Shown one piece after another: positions 43,198-52,757 of a stretch of 64,000 nucleotides of DNA. Source of the DNA: Bradyrhizobium sp. Ec3.3 (GTDB taxonomy: Bacteria; Pseudomonadota; Alphaproteobacteria; Rhizobiales; Xanthobacteraceae). The notes under the pieces were generated by a model. The model saw only the letters and a list, made by a program, of their open reading frames with translations, did no database searches and was not told the origin of the DNA. How positions within the stretch are numbered: position 1 is the first letter of the stretch; every line of letters begins with the position of its first letter. The position numbers were made by a program, and so were the translations under genes. The stretch covers positions 62,001-126,000 of the forward strand of contig NZ_AXAS01000020.1 in the NCBI RefSeq assembly GCF_000472925.1. The letters are read 5' to 3'.

Positions 43198-43614
43198 ATG
43201 AGCCGCCTGGGAACGTTCTCTGGACCGAAGATACAGCCGTGGTCCTGGGAGGCCTTTGGGTTCGCCTTCATTGTGCTGGTGGCTTCGGCCGGCTTCCAGG
43301 GCGCCTGCGCTCTCTTTGGCGCCCAGCTCTATTTTGCCGCGTTCCTGCCGGCCGTTTTCATCGTGGGGATCGTCGCGGGAGCGCCTGCGGCGGTGTTCGC
43401 CATCCTGCTCACCGTTCCGCTGGTCTGGTGGGCCTTCATGCCGCCCTTCTTCGAGTTCGGCCCGCTGACGCGTACGGACGCGCATGACATCAATTTGTTC
43501 TTCCTGTTCAGCGTGCTGTTGATCGGCCTTGCCGATCTCTGTCGTCTTACCGTGACGATCGTCAACGGCGGCGGCCTCAAGGCAACCGACAAGACGGTCG
43601 CGCCGAATTCATAA
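43198..43614 (+). CDS. Small polytopic membrane protein (DUF4118-like)
   Basis: A 138-residue protein with about four hydrophobic segments: AFGFAFIVLVASAGFQGACALFG, LYFAAFLPAVFIVGIVAGAPAAVFAILLTVPLVWW, and NLFFLFSVLLIGLADLCRL. The layout resembles the membrane part of KdpD-type sensors (DUF4118), here without a kinase. AAAAGGGG precedes the ATG. 157 bp after the transporter gene; its role is unknown. Confidence 0.65.
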   Translation: MSRLGTFSGPKIQPWSWEAFGFAFIVLVASAGFQGACALFGAQLYFAAFLPAVFIVGIVAGAPAAVFAILLTVPLVWWAFMPPFFEFGPLTRTDAHDINLFFLFSVLLIGLADLCRLTVTIVNGGGLKATDKTVAPNS

Positions 43615-43779
43615 CGGCATTCGCGCAGATATGACTTTATGAACATGGTCGCGAGCGCGGTGCCCGCGATAGCCACGACATGAAGTCCGATGTGTGGATC
43701 GTCTCGATCGGCATCCGAAGAACTTTGTTAAGCTGGATGGCCGACTCGAGGACCCCATACCGGCCTTCATAAAGTTCGA

Positions 43780-45063
43780 TCAAAGCGGGTGACCCGCGTT
43801 GTGCAGCACGACGCTCTGGTCCTGAGTCCCCCGCGTGTCGTGGCAACGCCTTAGCAGAATGCGAAGGATGAGGGCGAGGAGCAGGACCACGGCGAAAGCG
43901 CCGACGGCGGGGATCATCTGATGCTTCACCGCGTGGTGCGCGCCTTGCGACACTTTCAGACCCGCCGTCTCCAGCATCCCGTAAGCGCCGGCAACGAGGA
44001 TAAGCGCGTAAATGATGCCCCGCTCGGCGGAACTCGCCGCTCTGGTGAGGTCAGGAATCAGCAGCGCCAAACCGATGCCCACGATCGGGAGATCGTAATC
44101 ATAGGCGTAGGGGCTGATCATCACCGACACCAGCGCGGCGACGCCGAGCGCGGTGCGCGGCGACAGCTTGCGGGCCACCGCAACGCCAATCGCAAGCAAC
44201 GCAAGGCCGGCGCAGATCGCTTGCCCCCAGAACGCGAGCGCTGGGGCGACGCCCAGCGTATGCAGGGCGGCATAGGAGGAAATCATGCGGAACAGCGGAT
44301 AGCTGCCGCGCTCCAGATAGCTCGCCGAAGCCCTGACGGCGTCGAAGAGCGCGGGCCAGATCTGCGGACCGAACAGCAGCGTGCACAGAACCGAGCTCGC
44401 CAGCACGCCGATGGCGGCGGTCAAAAGCGTCACCCAGCGGCGCGTGATCAGAAGATAGACTGCCATCGCGACCGCCAGATGCGGCTTGATCACCATTGCC
44501 GCGAGCGCGAGACCTGCGAACACCTGTCCTGAGGCGTCGCGTTTCTCGACATTGAGGCAGATCAGGCCGATCAATCCTGCGGTCAAGAATCCGTTTTGTC
44601 CGCAGGAGAGGGTGACGGCAAGCGCGGGAAACGTCACCACCAGCACCAGCGCGAAGGCTCGCCCTGCGATCGCCCGCAGCGTCACGAGGAAGAAGGCGAG
44701 CGTGGCGGCCGTGAACAGGAAATAGGCGAGCCCGATCGGCAACAGCGCGAGGGGCGCAATCAGCACGTTGAATTGCGGCGGATAGGTCCAAGGCAGGAAG
44801 TTCGTGGCACCGAACATCTCACGCTGCATCTGGAAGAGCTTGTCGAGCTGATAGGCCTGGTGGACATCGCCGAGCCAGACCCTTTGCGCGACGATGTGGA
44901 AATCGTCGAAATCGACGAGACCGCGCTGTTGCAGCGGCCCGATCCGGGCGAACCATATGGTCTTGGCGAGAACGCCGATCGTCACCGCCCCGAGAACGAG
45001 GCGCGTGTACATCGTCCGTTTGGCTTCCGAGGATTGCGCCAGCTCCAGCGTCTTGGCGAACAT
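43780..45063 (-). CDS. GT87 (DUF2029) family membrane glycosyltransferase
   Basis: A 427-residue polytopic protein. The N-terminus has FDDFHIVAQRVWLGDVHQAYQLDKLFQMQREMFG, then TYPPQFNVLIAPLALLP, the DUF2029 pattern with acidic residues in the first periplasmic loop. About ten membrane helices follow, with a final stretch ILRILLRRC. Relatives use polyprenyl-phosphate sugar donors to mannosylate lipids or glycans. The product is unknown. The ATG at 45063 is the first with a family-like start; the longer frame to 45339 has no support. Confidence 0.82.
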   Translation of the reverse strand: MFAKTLELAQSSEAKRTMYTRLVLGAVTIGVLAKTIWFARIGPLQQRGLVDFDDFHIVAQRVWLGDVHQAYQLDKLFQMQREMFGATNFLPWTYPPQFNVLIAPLALLPIGLAYFLFTAATLAFFLVTLRAIAGRAFALVLVVTFPALAVTLSCGQNGFLTAGLIGLICLNVEKRDASGQVFAGLALAAMVIKPHLAVAMAVYLLITRRWVTLLTAAIGVLASSVLCTLLFGPQIWPALFDAVRASASYLERGSYPLFRMISSYAALHTLGVAPALAFWGQAICAGLALLAIGVAVARKLSPRTALGVAALVSVMISPYAYDYDLPIVGIGLALLIPDLTRAASSAERGIIYALILVAGAYGMLETAGLKVSQGAHHAVKHQMIPAVGAFAVVLLLALILRILLRRCHDTRGTQDQSVVLHNAGHPL

Positions 45064-45405
45064 GAATTGACAGCCTTCTGGCAGAATTGACAGGTTCGTA
45101 CCGGTCGCCAGCCTCGCGCTTGAGTGCTGCAGCTGTACGTTGCACCTTGGTGCAGGAAAACCATTAAGAGAAATACATCCGAGAGTTGTTATGCAGCTAT
45201 CGCTGCACGGGGGGTAGCATTTAGGATTAACAACTCCATAAGAGCTTTCATGAAATCCTCGAGTCCGTTCTCGAATGGCGCGCAGTTCCGCATACGGCGA
45301 ACGCGCGTTCCAGCACCAAGCGGATCCATTCCGTTGCACGGGGATCGTCGCATCGGTAAAGCCGTGCTAGCAGGGCGAGAGGCGAATCGCGGGCAGGGGA
45401 CTGCA
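45064..45405. other. Gene-free gap between the GT87 gene and a small ORF
   Basis: 342 bp, moderately AT-rich. Two short palindromes are visible: TGCACC-TT-GGTGCA at 45141-45154 and TGCAGC-N4-GCTGCA at 45192-45207. They could be operator or hairpin elements upstream of the GT87 gene. No supported gene. Confidence 0.4.
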
Positions 45406-45498
45406 ATGACGACCTTCAACAGGATCTTCACAACCGAGCGCTTGTTGCAGATCATCTGCGTGCTGGCAGCGGCGCTGATCATGAAGCTGATGAGCTGA
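45406..45498 (+). CDS. Possible 30-residue membrane peptide
   Basis: MTTFNRIFTTERLLQIICVL followed by AAALIMKLMS: one hydrophobic segment after a polar start. AGGGGA lies at good distance upstream of the ATG. It converges with cbbR. The short length makes this tentative. Confidence 0.35.
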   Translation: MTTFNRIFTTERLLQIICVLAAALIMKLMS

Positions 45499-45524
45499 CG
45501 TTCGACCGAGCTTCGATGCGTCGG

Positions 45525-46496
45525 TCAGCGTCCGCGCAATTCCGGCACGTCAGGCAGGTAGTTCGAACCCTCCGAGCCCAGAAAATCGAACATCGCCTGC
45601 GCCGGTGGCAGCAGCACCTTGTCGCTGCGGCGGATCACGTACCATTGCCGGACGATGGGCAGGCCCGCGACGTCGAGGATGATGAGACGGCCTTCGGCGA
45701 GCTCATGCGCGACCGTGTGCGCGGAGATGAAGGCGATGCCCAGGCCTGCGATCACCGCCTGCTTGATGGTCTCGTTGCTGCTCATCTCCATGCCGATGAT
45801 CGGCTCGAGATCCGACTTCTGGAACATGCCTTCCATCAGCGTCCGCGTGCCGGATCCAGGCTCGCGCGTGAGGAAAGTCTCGTGCACGAGGTCGGGCAGG
45901 TTGAGGCCGGAATCCTTCTCCAGCCAATGCCCCTTGCGCGCGACGATGATGTGCGGGTTGCGCCCCAGTTGGCGGACGTCGACCGTGACGTCGGCCGGTG
46001 GCCGACCCATCACCGCAAAATCGAGATCGTAGCCGTGCATGGCCTCGCGGATATCCTCGCGATTGCCGATGGTCAGCTTGATCTCGATCTTCGGATAGCG
46101 CTGCGAGAACGCCGCGATGGCGTGCGGCACGAAGTATTTTGCGGTCGAGACCGCGCCGAGGTGCACCGTGCCGCCGGTTCGCCCCGCCAGAAGATCGAGC
46201 GCGCCCTGGCAATCCGCGATCGCGGCTTCGACGCGATCGGCGAGCGCCAGCACCTCCTTGCCCGCTTCCGTCAGCAACATGCCGTCGCCGGTCCGCTGCA
46301 CCAGAGGCAGTCCCGCCAGATCCTGCAATTGCCGGAGTTGCTGAGTGACCGCCGGCTGCGTCAGCCCGAGATGCGTCGAGGCAGCCGTCACGCTGCCCTT
46401 GGCCGACAGCGCTGCGAGCGACCGGAGCTGCCGGATCGTCAGATGCCGTAGCTGGGTCGCCGGGTGGCTATTATAAGAAAATTCTTTGGCGCTCAT
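45525..46496 (-). CDS. cbbR: LysR-type activator of the cbb operon
   Basis: A 323-residue LysR regulator. The winged helix-turn-helix is LTIRQLRSLAALSAKGSVTAASTHLGLTQPAVTQQLRQLQDLAG, and the effector domain starts GTVHLGAVSTAKYFVPHAIAAF, characteristic of CbbR. It is divergent from cbbF with a 119-bp spacer containing an AT-rich inverted repeat. By family it activates cbb genes in response to metabolites such as RuBP or NADPH. Confidence 0.93.
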   Translation of the reverse strand: MSAKEFSYNSHPATQLRHLTIRQLRSLAALSAKGSVTAASTHLGLTQPAVTQQLRQLQDLAGLPLVQRTGDGMLLTEAGKEVLALADRVEAAIADCQGALDLLAGRTGGTVHLGAVSTAKYFVPHAIAAFSQRYPKIEIKLTIGNREDIREAMHGYDLDFAVMGRPPADVTVDVRQLGRNPHIIVARKGHWLEKDSGLNLPDLVHETFLTREPGSGTRTLMEGMFQKSDLEPIIGMEMSSNETIKQAVIAGLGIAFISAHTVAHELAEGRLIILDVAGLPIVRQWYVIRRSDKVLLPPAQAMFDFLGSEGSNYLPDVPELRGR

Positions 46497-46521
46497 TATG
46501 AATAGAAATTTTCCTTATTAG
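46468..46521. promoter_or_regulatory. AT-rich inverted repeat in the cbbR-cbbF region (probable CbbR site)
   Basis: Left arm CTATTATAAGAAAATTC (46468-46484) and right arm GAAATTTTCCTTATTAG (46505-46521) are imperfect inverse copies, much more AT-rich than the surroundings. They span the cbbR start codon. LysR-type T-N11-A motifs occur within. The assignment is inferred from position. Confidence 0.6.
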
Positions 46522-46615
46522 GCCGGCTCTGTCAATTTCTTCGTGCTGGGACCAGCCGCTCCACTCCCCAACCCGGGAACAAGGATAGCGGCGGCCACGA
46601 GGGGATGGACGCAAG

Positions 46616-47650
46616 ATGACCGGGCAACTCAGGCTGAACGACTATCTTCAACGGTATTCTGAAACCGTGCCGGAGGCGCTGGCCGTGGCAGCCGCGGTCG
46701 ATGCCATTGCTTCCGCCGCGATCGAAATCGCCGACCTCACAGGCACCGGCCAGTTGTCCGATGCCTCGGGTCTGACCACCGGCTGCAACAGCGACGGCGA
46801 TCTGCAGCGCGACCTCGACCTGCGGGCGGATGCAATCCTGCGCCGCTGCCTCGGCAAAGCGCCGATCGCTGCACTCGCATCGGAGGAGATGCGCGAGCCG
46901 CAGATCGTCGACCGCACGGCAAAAACCTGCGTCGCGATCGATCCGCTCGACGGCTCCTCCAACATCGACATCAACATGACCGTCGGCACGATCTTCTCGA
47001 TCCTGCCCGCCCCCGATGATCTTGGCCTCGCCTTCCACCAGCGCGGCTCGGCCCAGCTTGCGGCGGGGTTCGTCACCTACGGTCCGCAGACCTCGCTGGT
47101 GTTGACGCTCGGCGATGGCGTTGACGTCTTCACGCTGGACCGCGCGCGCTCCTTCCGCCTGGCGCGGCGCGGCGTGCAGATCCCCGAGACGGCCGACGAG
47201 TTCGCGATCAACGCCTCTAACCGCCGGCACTGGGACGCGCCGGTACGCGCCTTCGTCGACGAATGCCTCGCCGGCGTCGACGGTCCGGCGAACCGCAATT
47301 TCAACATGCGCTGGGTCGGCTCACTCGTCGCGGAAGCCTACCGAATCCTGACTCGCGGCGGTGTGTTCCTCTATCCCTCCGATGCGCGTCCCGGTTACGG
47401 CGACGGCCGCCTGCGCCTGACCTACGAGGCGCATCCGATGGCCTTCATCATGGAGCAGGCGGGTGGGGCGGCTTCCACCGGGCGCGAGCGCATCCTCGAT
47501 CTCGCCGCGCACAATCTGCACCAGCGCGTGCCGTTGATCATGGGCTCGCACCACGAGGTGCGGCGCGTCGAGGAACTGCATTGCGATCCGTTACTGGTCG
47601 CGAGCGTGTCGGCGCCGCTGTTCGCGCGGCGCGGCTTCTTCCGGCTCTGA
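46616..47650 (+). CDS. cbbF: Fructose-1,6-bisphosphatase, class 1
   Basis: Dephosphorylates fructose-1,6-bisphosphate (and often sedoheptulose-1,7-bisphosphate in the Calvin cycle). The 344-residue protein shows the metal site VAIDPLDGSSNIDINMTVGTIFSI near residue 100-123 and FNMRWVGSLVAEAYRILTRGGVFLYPSD, GDGRLRLTYEAHPMAF near 265 for substrate binding. It is the first gene of the cbb operon, and cbbP follows after 12 bp. Confidence 0.96.
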   Translation: MTGQLRLNDYLQRYSETVPEALAVAAAVDAIASAAIEIADLTGTGQLSDASGLTTGCNSDGDLQRDLDLRADAILRRCLGKAPIAALASEEMREPQIVDRTAKTCVAIDPLDGSSNIDINMTVGTIFSILPAPDDLGLAFHQRGSAQLAAGFVTYGPQTSLVLTLGDGVDVFTLDRARSFRLARRGVQIPETADEFAINASNRRHWDAPVRAFVDECLAGVDGPANRNFNMRWVGSLVAEAYRILTRGGVFLYPSDARPGYGDGRLRLTYEAHPMAFIMEQAGGAASTGRERILDLAAHNLHQRVPLIMGSHHEVRRVEELHCDPLLVASVSAPLFARRGFFRL

Positions 47651-47662
47651 AGGAGGTGACGC

Positions 47663-48538
47663 ATGTCCAGGAAGCATCCGATCATCTCGATCACCGGTTC
47701 CTCCGGCGCCGGCACCACCTCGGTCAAGAAGACCTTTGAGCAGATCTTCTTCCGCGAGCGCGTCAATGCCGTCTACATCGAGGGCGATGCGTTCCACCGC
47801 TACGACCGCGCCGAGATGCGTACGCAGATGGCGAAGGAAGCCGAGCGCGGCAACAAGCATTTCAGCCATTTCAGCCCCGAGACCAATCTGTTCGAGGAGC
47901 TGGAGCGGGCGTTCCGCGACTATGGCGAGACCGGCACCGCGGTGACGCGCCACTACATCCACGACACCGAAGAGTCCGCGCTGCATGGCGCGCCTCCCGG
48001 CACCTTCACCGAATGGGAGCGGCTGCCGGAGAATTCGGACCTTCTGTTCTATGAAGGCTTGCACGGTGCCGTGGTCACCGACAAGGTCAACGTCGCACGC
48101 TATGCCGACCTGAAGATTGGCGTCGTGCCGGTCATCAATCTTGAGTGGATCCAGAAGCTGCACCGTGACCGCAGCGCGCGGGGCTATTCGACCGAGGCCG
48201 TCACCGACACCATCCTGCGGCGGATGCCCGACTACATCCACTACATCTGCCCGCAATTCACCGAGACCGACATCAATTTCCAGCGCGTGCCGACGGTCGA
48301 CACGTCCAATCCCTTCATCGCGCGCTGGATCCCGACGCCGGACGAATCGATGGTCGTGATCCGTTTCAAGAATCCGCGCGGCATCGACTTCCCCTATCTG
48401 CTCTCGATGCTGCCGCACAGCTTCATGTCGCGTGCAAATTCGATCGTCTGTCCTGGCGCCAAGCTCGATCTCGCGATGCAGCTCATCCTGACGCCTTTGA
48501 TCATGCAGCTCATCGAGCGCAAGCGAAGCATGAAGTGA
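47663..48538 (+). CDS. cbbP: Phosphoribulokinase
   Basis: ATP-dependent formation of ribulose-1,5-bisphosphate. The 291-residue class I (octamer-type) enzyme starts ISITGSSGAGTTSVKKTFEQIF with the P-loop at about residues 12-20, followed by IEGDAFHRYDR (catalytic Asp) and HYIHDTEESA. AGGAGG sits before the ATG. It lies in the cbb operon between cbbF and cbbT. Confidence 0.97.
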   Translation: MSRKHPIISITGSSGAGTTSVKKTFEQIFFRERVNAVYIEGDAFHRYDRAEMRTQMAKEAERGNKHFSHFSPETNLFEELERAFRDYGETGTAVTRHYIHDTEESALHGAPPGTFTEWERLPENSDLLFYEGLHGAVVTDKVNVARYADLKIGVVPVINLEWIQKLHRDRSARGYSTEAVTDTILRRMPDYIHYICPQFTETDINFQRVPTVDTSNPFIARWIPTPDESMVVIRFKNPRGIDFPYLLSMLPHSFMSRANSIVCPGAKLDLAMQLILTPLIMQLIERKRSMK

Positions 48539-48569
48539 CGCACAACAACGACAACAACGGGAGGATCCG

Positions 48570-50600
48570 ATGAACATCTCGGTTCATGCCGAAGCCGACC
48601 TCAATGCGGTCAGCCATGCCGATCTCGCCAACGCCGTCCGTTTCCTCGCGGTCGACGCCATCGAGCAATCGCAGTCCGGCCATCCCGGCCTGCCCATGGG
48701 CATGGCCGATGTCGCGACCGTGCTGTTCTCGCGCTTCCTCAAATTCGACGCGGCGCATCCCAATTGGCCGGACCGCGATCGCTTCGTGCTGTCGGCCGGC
48801 CACGGCTCGATGCTGCTCTACGCGCTGCTCTATCTCACTGGCGGCGCAGTCAGCCTCGACGACATCAAGGCCTTCCGGCAATGGGGCTCGAAGACGCCGG
48901 GTCATCCGGAATATGGCCACACGCCGGGCGTCGAGACCACCACGGGTCCGCTCGGGCAGGGGATCGCGACCGCGGTTGGCATGGCGCTCGCCGAGCGCAT
49001 GGCGAATGCGCAGCATGGCGATGGCCTGGTCGATCACTTCACCTACGTGATCGCCGGCGACGGCTGCCTGATGGAAGGCATCAGCCAGGAGGCGATCTCC
49101 CTTGCCGGTCATCTCCAGCTCGGCCGCCTGATCGTGCTGTTCGACGACAATGGCATTTCCATCGACGGGCCGACCTCGCTTGCGACCTCGGACGATCAAC
49201 TCGCGCGCTTCGCCGCCTCCGGCTGGTCGGTGCGCCGCGTCGACGGACATGATCCGGAAGCGGTCGCGCAAGCGATCGCGGAAGAGCGCGAAACCGCAAG
49301 GCCGTCGCTGATCGCCTGCCGCACCATCATCGGCTACGGCGCGCCCGACCGTCAGGGCACCGAGAAGGCACATGGTGCGCCGCTCGGCACCGAGCAGACG
49401 GCGGCTGCGCGGCGGAATCTCGGTTGGGATTATCAGCCCTTCGTGGTGCCGATTCCGATCATGAAGGTGTGGCGCATGATCGGACAACGCGGGCAGGTCG
49501 ACCGTCTCGCCTGGCTCGATCGCTATGAGTGCGCGAGCCCAGCGCAGCGCGAGCTGTTCGTCGAGGGCAAGGTTTTGGCCCTGCCGAGCGCCTATGCCCA
49601 GGCGTCGTCGAAATTGCGCGAGCGCTTTGCCACCGAGCGTCCGAAGCTTGCGACGCGGCAGGCCTCGCAACAGGTGCTCGATGGCATCGCGTCGTCAATC
49701 CCGGGCCTCGTCGGCGGCTCGGCCGATTTGACCCATTCCAACCTGACGCATGCGAAGACGCAGGTTCCCGTCACGCGTGGCCGGTTTGCCGGCGACTACA
49801 TACATTACGGCATCCGCGAGCACGGCATGGCGGCGGCGATGAACGGCATCGCGCTGCATGGCGGCTTCATCCCCTATGGCGGCACGTTCCTGGCCTTCTC
49901 CGACTACAGCCGGCCGGCGATCCGGCTTGCGGCCCTGATGCGGCTGCGTGTCATCCATGTCATGACCCACGACTCCATCGGTCTTGGCGAGGACGGTCCG
50001 ACGCACCAGCCGGTCGAGCATCTCACTGCGCTCCGCGTGATTCCAAATCTGCTGGTGTTTCGTCCCGCCGACGCCGTGGAGACGCTGGAGGCCTGGGACT
50101 GCGCGCTGGAAGCGACCACGCGTCCCTCCGTGCTGTGCCTGTCGCGTCAGGCGCTGCCGACCTTCCGCAGCGATGCACGCGGCACGAACCGTGTTGCGCG
50201 CGGCGCCTATCTCGTCGTCGCGCCGGACGGCGGCCGCGACGTGACGCTGGTCGCAACTGGCTCGGAGGTTTCGATCGCGATCGAGGCCGCACGCCTGCTC
50301 GCGACCGAGCACATCCGCGCTGCCGTCGTCTCCGCGCCCTGCTTCGCGCTATTCGAGGAGCAGCAGGAGGGGTACCGCGCGGCCGTGCTGGGCACCGCGC
50401 CGCGCGTCGGCGTCGAGGCCGCCGTCCTCGGCGACTGGCCGCGCTGGATCGGCGCGGACGGTGAATTCGTCGGCATGCGTGGCTTCGGCGCCTCTGCACC
50501 GGCGCCAGTGCTGTACCGCGAATTCGGCATCACACCGCAGAGCGTTGCGGAAGCGGCCAGGCGCTCGGTCGCACGTCGGAACGAAGGGAAAGCAGCATGA
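48570..50600 (+). CDS. cbbT: Transketolase
   Basis: Thiamine diphosphate enzyme moving two-carbon units in RuBP regeneration. The 676-residue protein has the start AVDAIEQSQSGHPGLPMGMADVATVLF, the TPP motif GDGCLMEGISQEA..NGISIDG near 154-190, and the pyrimidine-binding part THDSIGLGEDGPTHQPVEHL near 470. The stop overlaps the cbbG start as ATGA. Confidence 0.97.
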   Translation: MNISVHAEADLNAVSHADLANAVRFLAVDAIEQSQSGHPGLPMGMADVATVLFSRFLKFDAAHPNWPDRDRFVLSAGHGSMLLYALLYLTGGAVSLDDIKAFRQWGSKTPGHPEYGHTPGVETTTGPLGQGIATAVGMALAERMANAQHGDGLVDHFTYVIAGDGCLMEGISQEAISLAGHLQLGRLIVLFDDNGISIDGPTSLATSDDQLARFAASGWSVRRVDGHDPEAVAQAIAEERETARPSLIACRTIIGYGAPDRQGTEKAHGAPLGTEQTAAARRNLGWDYQPFVVPIPIMKVWRMIGQRGQVDRLAWLDRYECASPAQRELFVEGKVLALPSAYAQASSKLRERFATERPKLATRQASQQVLDGIASSIPGLVGGSADLTHSNLTHAKTQVPVTRGRFAGDYIHYGIREHGMAAAMNGIALHGGFIPYGGTFLAFSDYSRPAIRLAALMRLRVIHVMTHDSIGLGEDGPTHQPVEHLTALRVIPNLLVFRPADAVETLEAWDCALEATTRPSVLCLSRQALPTFRSDARGTNRVARGAYLVVAPDGGRDVTLVATGSEVSIAIEAARLLATEHIRAAVVSAPCFALFEEQQEGYRAAVLGTAPRVGVEAAVLGDWPRWIGADGEFVGMRGFGASAPAPVLYREFGITPQSVAEAARRSVARRNEGKAA

Positions 50601-51604
50601 GCTTGCGTGTCGCCATCAACGGATTTGGTCGGATCGGCCGCAACGTCCTGCGCGCGATCGCCGAGTCGCGTCGCAATGACATCGAGGTGGTATCCATCAA
50701 CGACCTCGGGCCGGTCGAAACCAATGCGCACCTGCTCCGGTATGACTCCGTCCATGGCCGCTTCCCGGGCGAAGTCAGGGTCGACGGCGATGCCATCGAC
50801 ATAGGTCGTGGCCCGATCAAGGTGACCGCGGTCAAGGATCCCTCGCAGCTTCCGCATCGCGCGCTCGGTGTCGACATCGCGCTCGAATGCACCGGCCTCT
50901 TCACCTCGCGCGACAAGGCGGCTGCGCATCTTCAGGCCGGCGCCAAGCGCGTGCTGGTCTCGGCGCCTGCGAGCGAGGTCGACCTCACCGTCGTGTTCGG
51001 CGTCAACCATCTCAAGCTGACAGGCGATCACGTCGTGGTCTCCAACGCCTCGTGCTCGACCAACTGCCTGGCGCCGCTCGCCCAGGTGCTGGACGAGACC
51101 GTCGGAATCGAGAAGGGATTTATGACCACGATCCACTCCTACACGGGGGATCAACCGACGCTCGACACATTCCACAAGGACCTCTACCGCGCTCGTGCCG
51201 CGGCGCTGTCGATGATCCCAACCTCGACCGGCGCGGCCAAGGCGGTAGGCCTGGTCCTTCCGGAGCTCAAGGGCAAGCTCGACGGCGTGGCGATCCGCGT
51301 GCCGACGCCGAATGTCTCAGCAGTCGACTTCAAGTTCGTCGCCAGGCGCGCGACGACTGCGAAGGAAATCAACGATGCGGTGCAGGCCGCGGCGAACGGC
51401 TGGCTCAAGGGCATCCTCGGCGTCACCGACGCGCCCAACGTCTCGACCGACTTCAACCACGACCCACGTTCCAGCATCGTCCATCTCGATCAGACCAGGG
51501 TCATGGACGGAAATCTGGTGCGGGTGATGAGCTGGTACGACAACGAATGGGGCTTTTCCAATCGCATGGCCGACACTGCGGCGGCGATGGGCCGGCTGAT
51601 CTGA
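50597..51604 (+). CDS. cbbG: Glyceraldehyde-3-phosphate dehydrogenase
   Basis: Reduces 1,3-bisphosphoglycerate in the Calvin cycle. The 335-residue protein has an N-terminal Rossmann motif INGFGRIGRNVLRAI and catalytic Cys in SNASCSTNCLAPLAQVL near residue 155, with SWYDNEWGFSNRM at the end. Translationally coupled to cbbT. No pgk gene is in the window, so phosphoglycerate kinase must be elsewhere. Confidence 0.96.
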   Translation: MSLRVAINGFGRIGRNVLRAIAESRRNDIEVVSINDLGPVETNAHLLRYDSVHGRFPGEVRVDGDAIDIGRGPIKVTAVKDPSQLPHRALGVDIALECTGLFTSRDKAAAHLQAGAKRVLVSAPASEVDLTVVFGVNHLKLTGDHVVVSNASCSTNCLAPLAQVLDETVGIEKGFMTTIHSYTGDQPTLDTFHKDLYRARAAALSMIPTSTGAAKAVGLVLPELKGKLDGVAIRVPTPNVSAVDFKFVARRATTAKEINDAVQAAANGWLKGILGVTDAPNVSTDFNHDPRSSIVHLDQTRVMDGNLVRVMSWYDNEWGFSNRMADTAAAMGRLI

Positions 51605-51635
51605 ACTGAAAGATAGAAACGAACGGAGACGTCCC

Positions 51636-52721
51636 TTGGCACGCATTACCCTTCGGCAACTGCTGGATCACGCAGCTCACCACGGCTATGCCGTTCCGGC
51701 GTTCAACATCAACAACATGGAGCAGGGCCTCGCGATCATGCAGGCGGCGGCCGAGGTCGATGCGCCCGTCATCATCCAGGCCTCGCGCGGCGCGCGCAGC
51801 TATGCCGGCGACCTCATGCTCTCGCACATGATCGACGCACTGGAGCGGACCTATCCGGACATCCCGCTCTGCATGCACCAGGACCACGGTAATGACGAGG
51901 CGACCTGCGCCAGTGCAATCGCCCATGGCTTTACCTCCGTCATGATGGACGGCTCGCTCAAGGCCGACGCCAAGACAGCCGCCGACTACGACTACAACGT
52001 CGCCATCACTCGCCGCGTCGTCGACCTCGCGCACTGGGTCGGCGCCTCCGTCGAAGGCGAGCTCGGCGTGCTGGGCTCGCTCGAGCATGGCGGCGGCGAG
52101 CAGGAGGACGGTCACGGCGTCGAGGGCAAGGTCGGCCACGACCAGTTGCTGACCGATCCCGACCAGGCCGTCGATTTCGTCCGCGCCACCAAGGTCGATG
52201 CGCTGGCGATCGCGATGGGCACCTCACACGGCGCCTACAAGTTCAGCCGCAAGCCGGATGGCGACATCCTGGCGATGCGGGTGGTCGAGGAGATCCACCG
52301 CCGGCTGCCGAATACGCATCTTGTCATGCACGGATCTTCTTCGGTGCCGCAGCCGCTTCAGGACATGTTCAACCAGTTCGGCGGCGAGATGCCGCAGACC
52401 TGGGGTGTACCGGTGGAGGAGATCGTTCGCGGCATCAAGAGCGGCGTGCGCAAGGTCAACATCGACACCGACTGCCGCCTGGCGATGACCGCGGTGTTCC
52501 GGAAAGTGGCCACGCAAGCGCGCTCTGAGTTCGACCCGCGCAAATTCCTGAAGCCTGCCATGGACGCGATGCGCGACCTCTGCCGAGAGCGCTTCGAGCA
52601 GTTCGGCACCTCAGGCCACGCCAGCAAGATCAAGGTCATTCCCATGAGCGAGATGGCGCGGCGGTACCGTGCCGGCGAACTGGACCCGCGCATCGACACC
52701 CGCGAATCCGTCGCGGCCTGA
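51636..52721 (+). CDS. cbbA: Fructose-bisphosphate aldolase, class II
   Basis: Zinc aldolase forming fructose- and sedoheptulose-bisphosphates. The 361-residue protein has PAFNINNMEQGLAIMQAA near residue 20, LCMHQDHGNDEATCASAI with zinc and catalytic residues near 80, GTSHGAYKF near 195, and HGSSSVPQPLQDMFNQFGGEMPQTWGVPVEE. Its start is TTG at 51636, with CGGAG about 7 bases upstream and no usable ATG close by. Between cbbG and cbbL. Confidence 0.95.
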   Translation: MARITLRQLLDHAAHHGYAVPAFNINNMEQGLAIMQAAAEVDAPVIIQASRGARSYAGDLMLSHMIDALERTYPDIPLCMHQDHGNDEATCASAIAHGFTSVMMDGSLKADAKTAADYDYNVAITRRVVDLAHWVGASVEGELGVLGSLEHGGGEQEDGHGVEGKVGHDQLLTDPDQAVDFVRATKVDALAIAMGTSHGAYKFSRKPDGDILAMRVVEEIHRRLPNTHLVMHGSSSVPQPLQDMFNQFGGEMPQTWGVPVEEIVRGIKSGVRKVNIDTDCRLAMTAVFRKVATQARSEFDPRKFLKPAMDAMRDLCRERFEQFGTSGHASKIKVIPMSEMARRYRAGELDPRIDTRESVAA

Positions 52722-52757
52722 TCAATCAAAGAGCAGAGAGAAGAACAGGAGAGAGAC

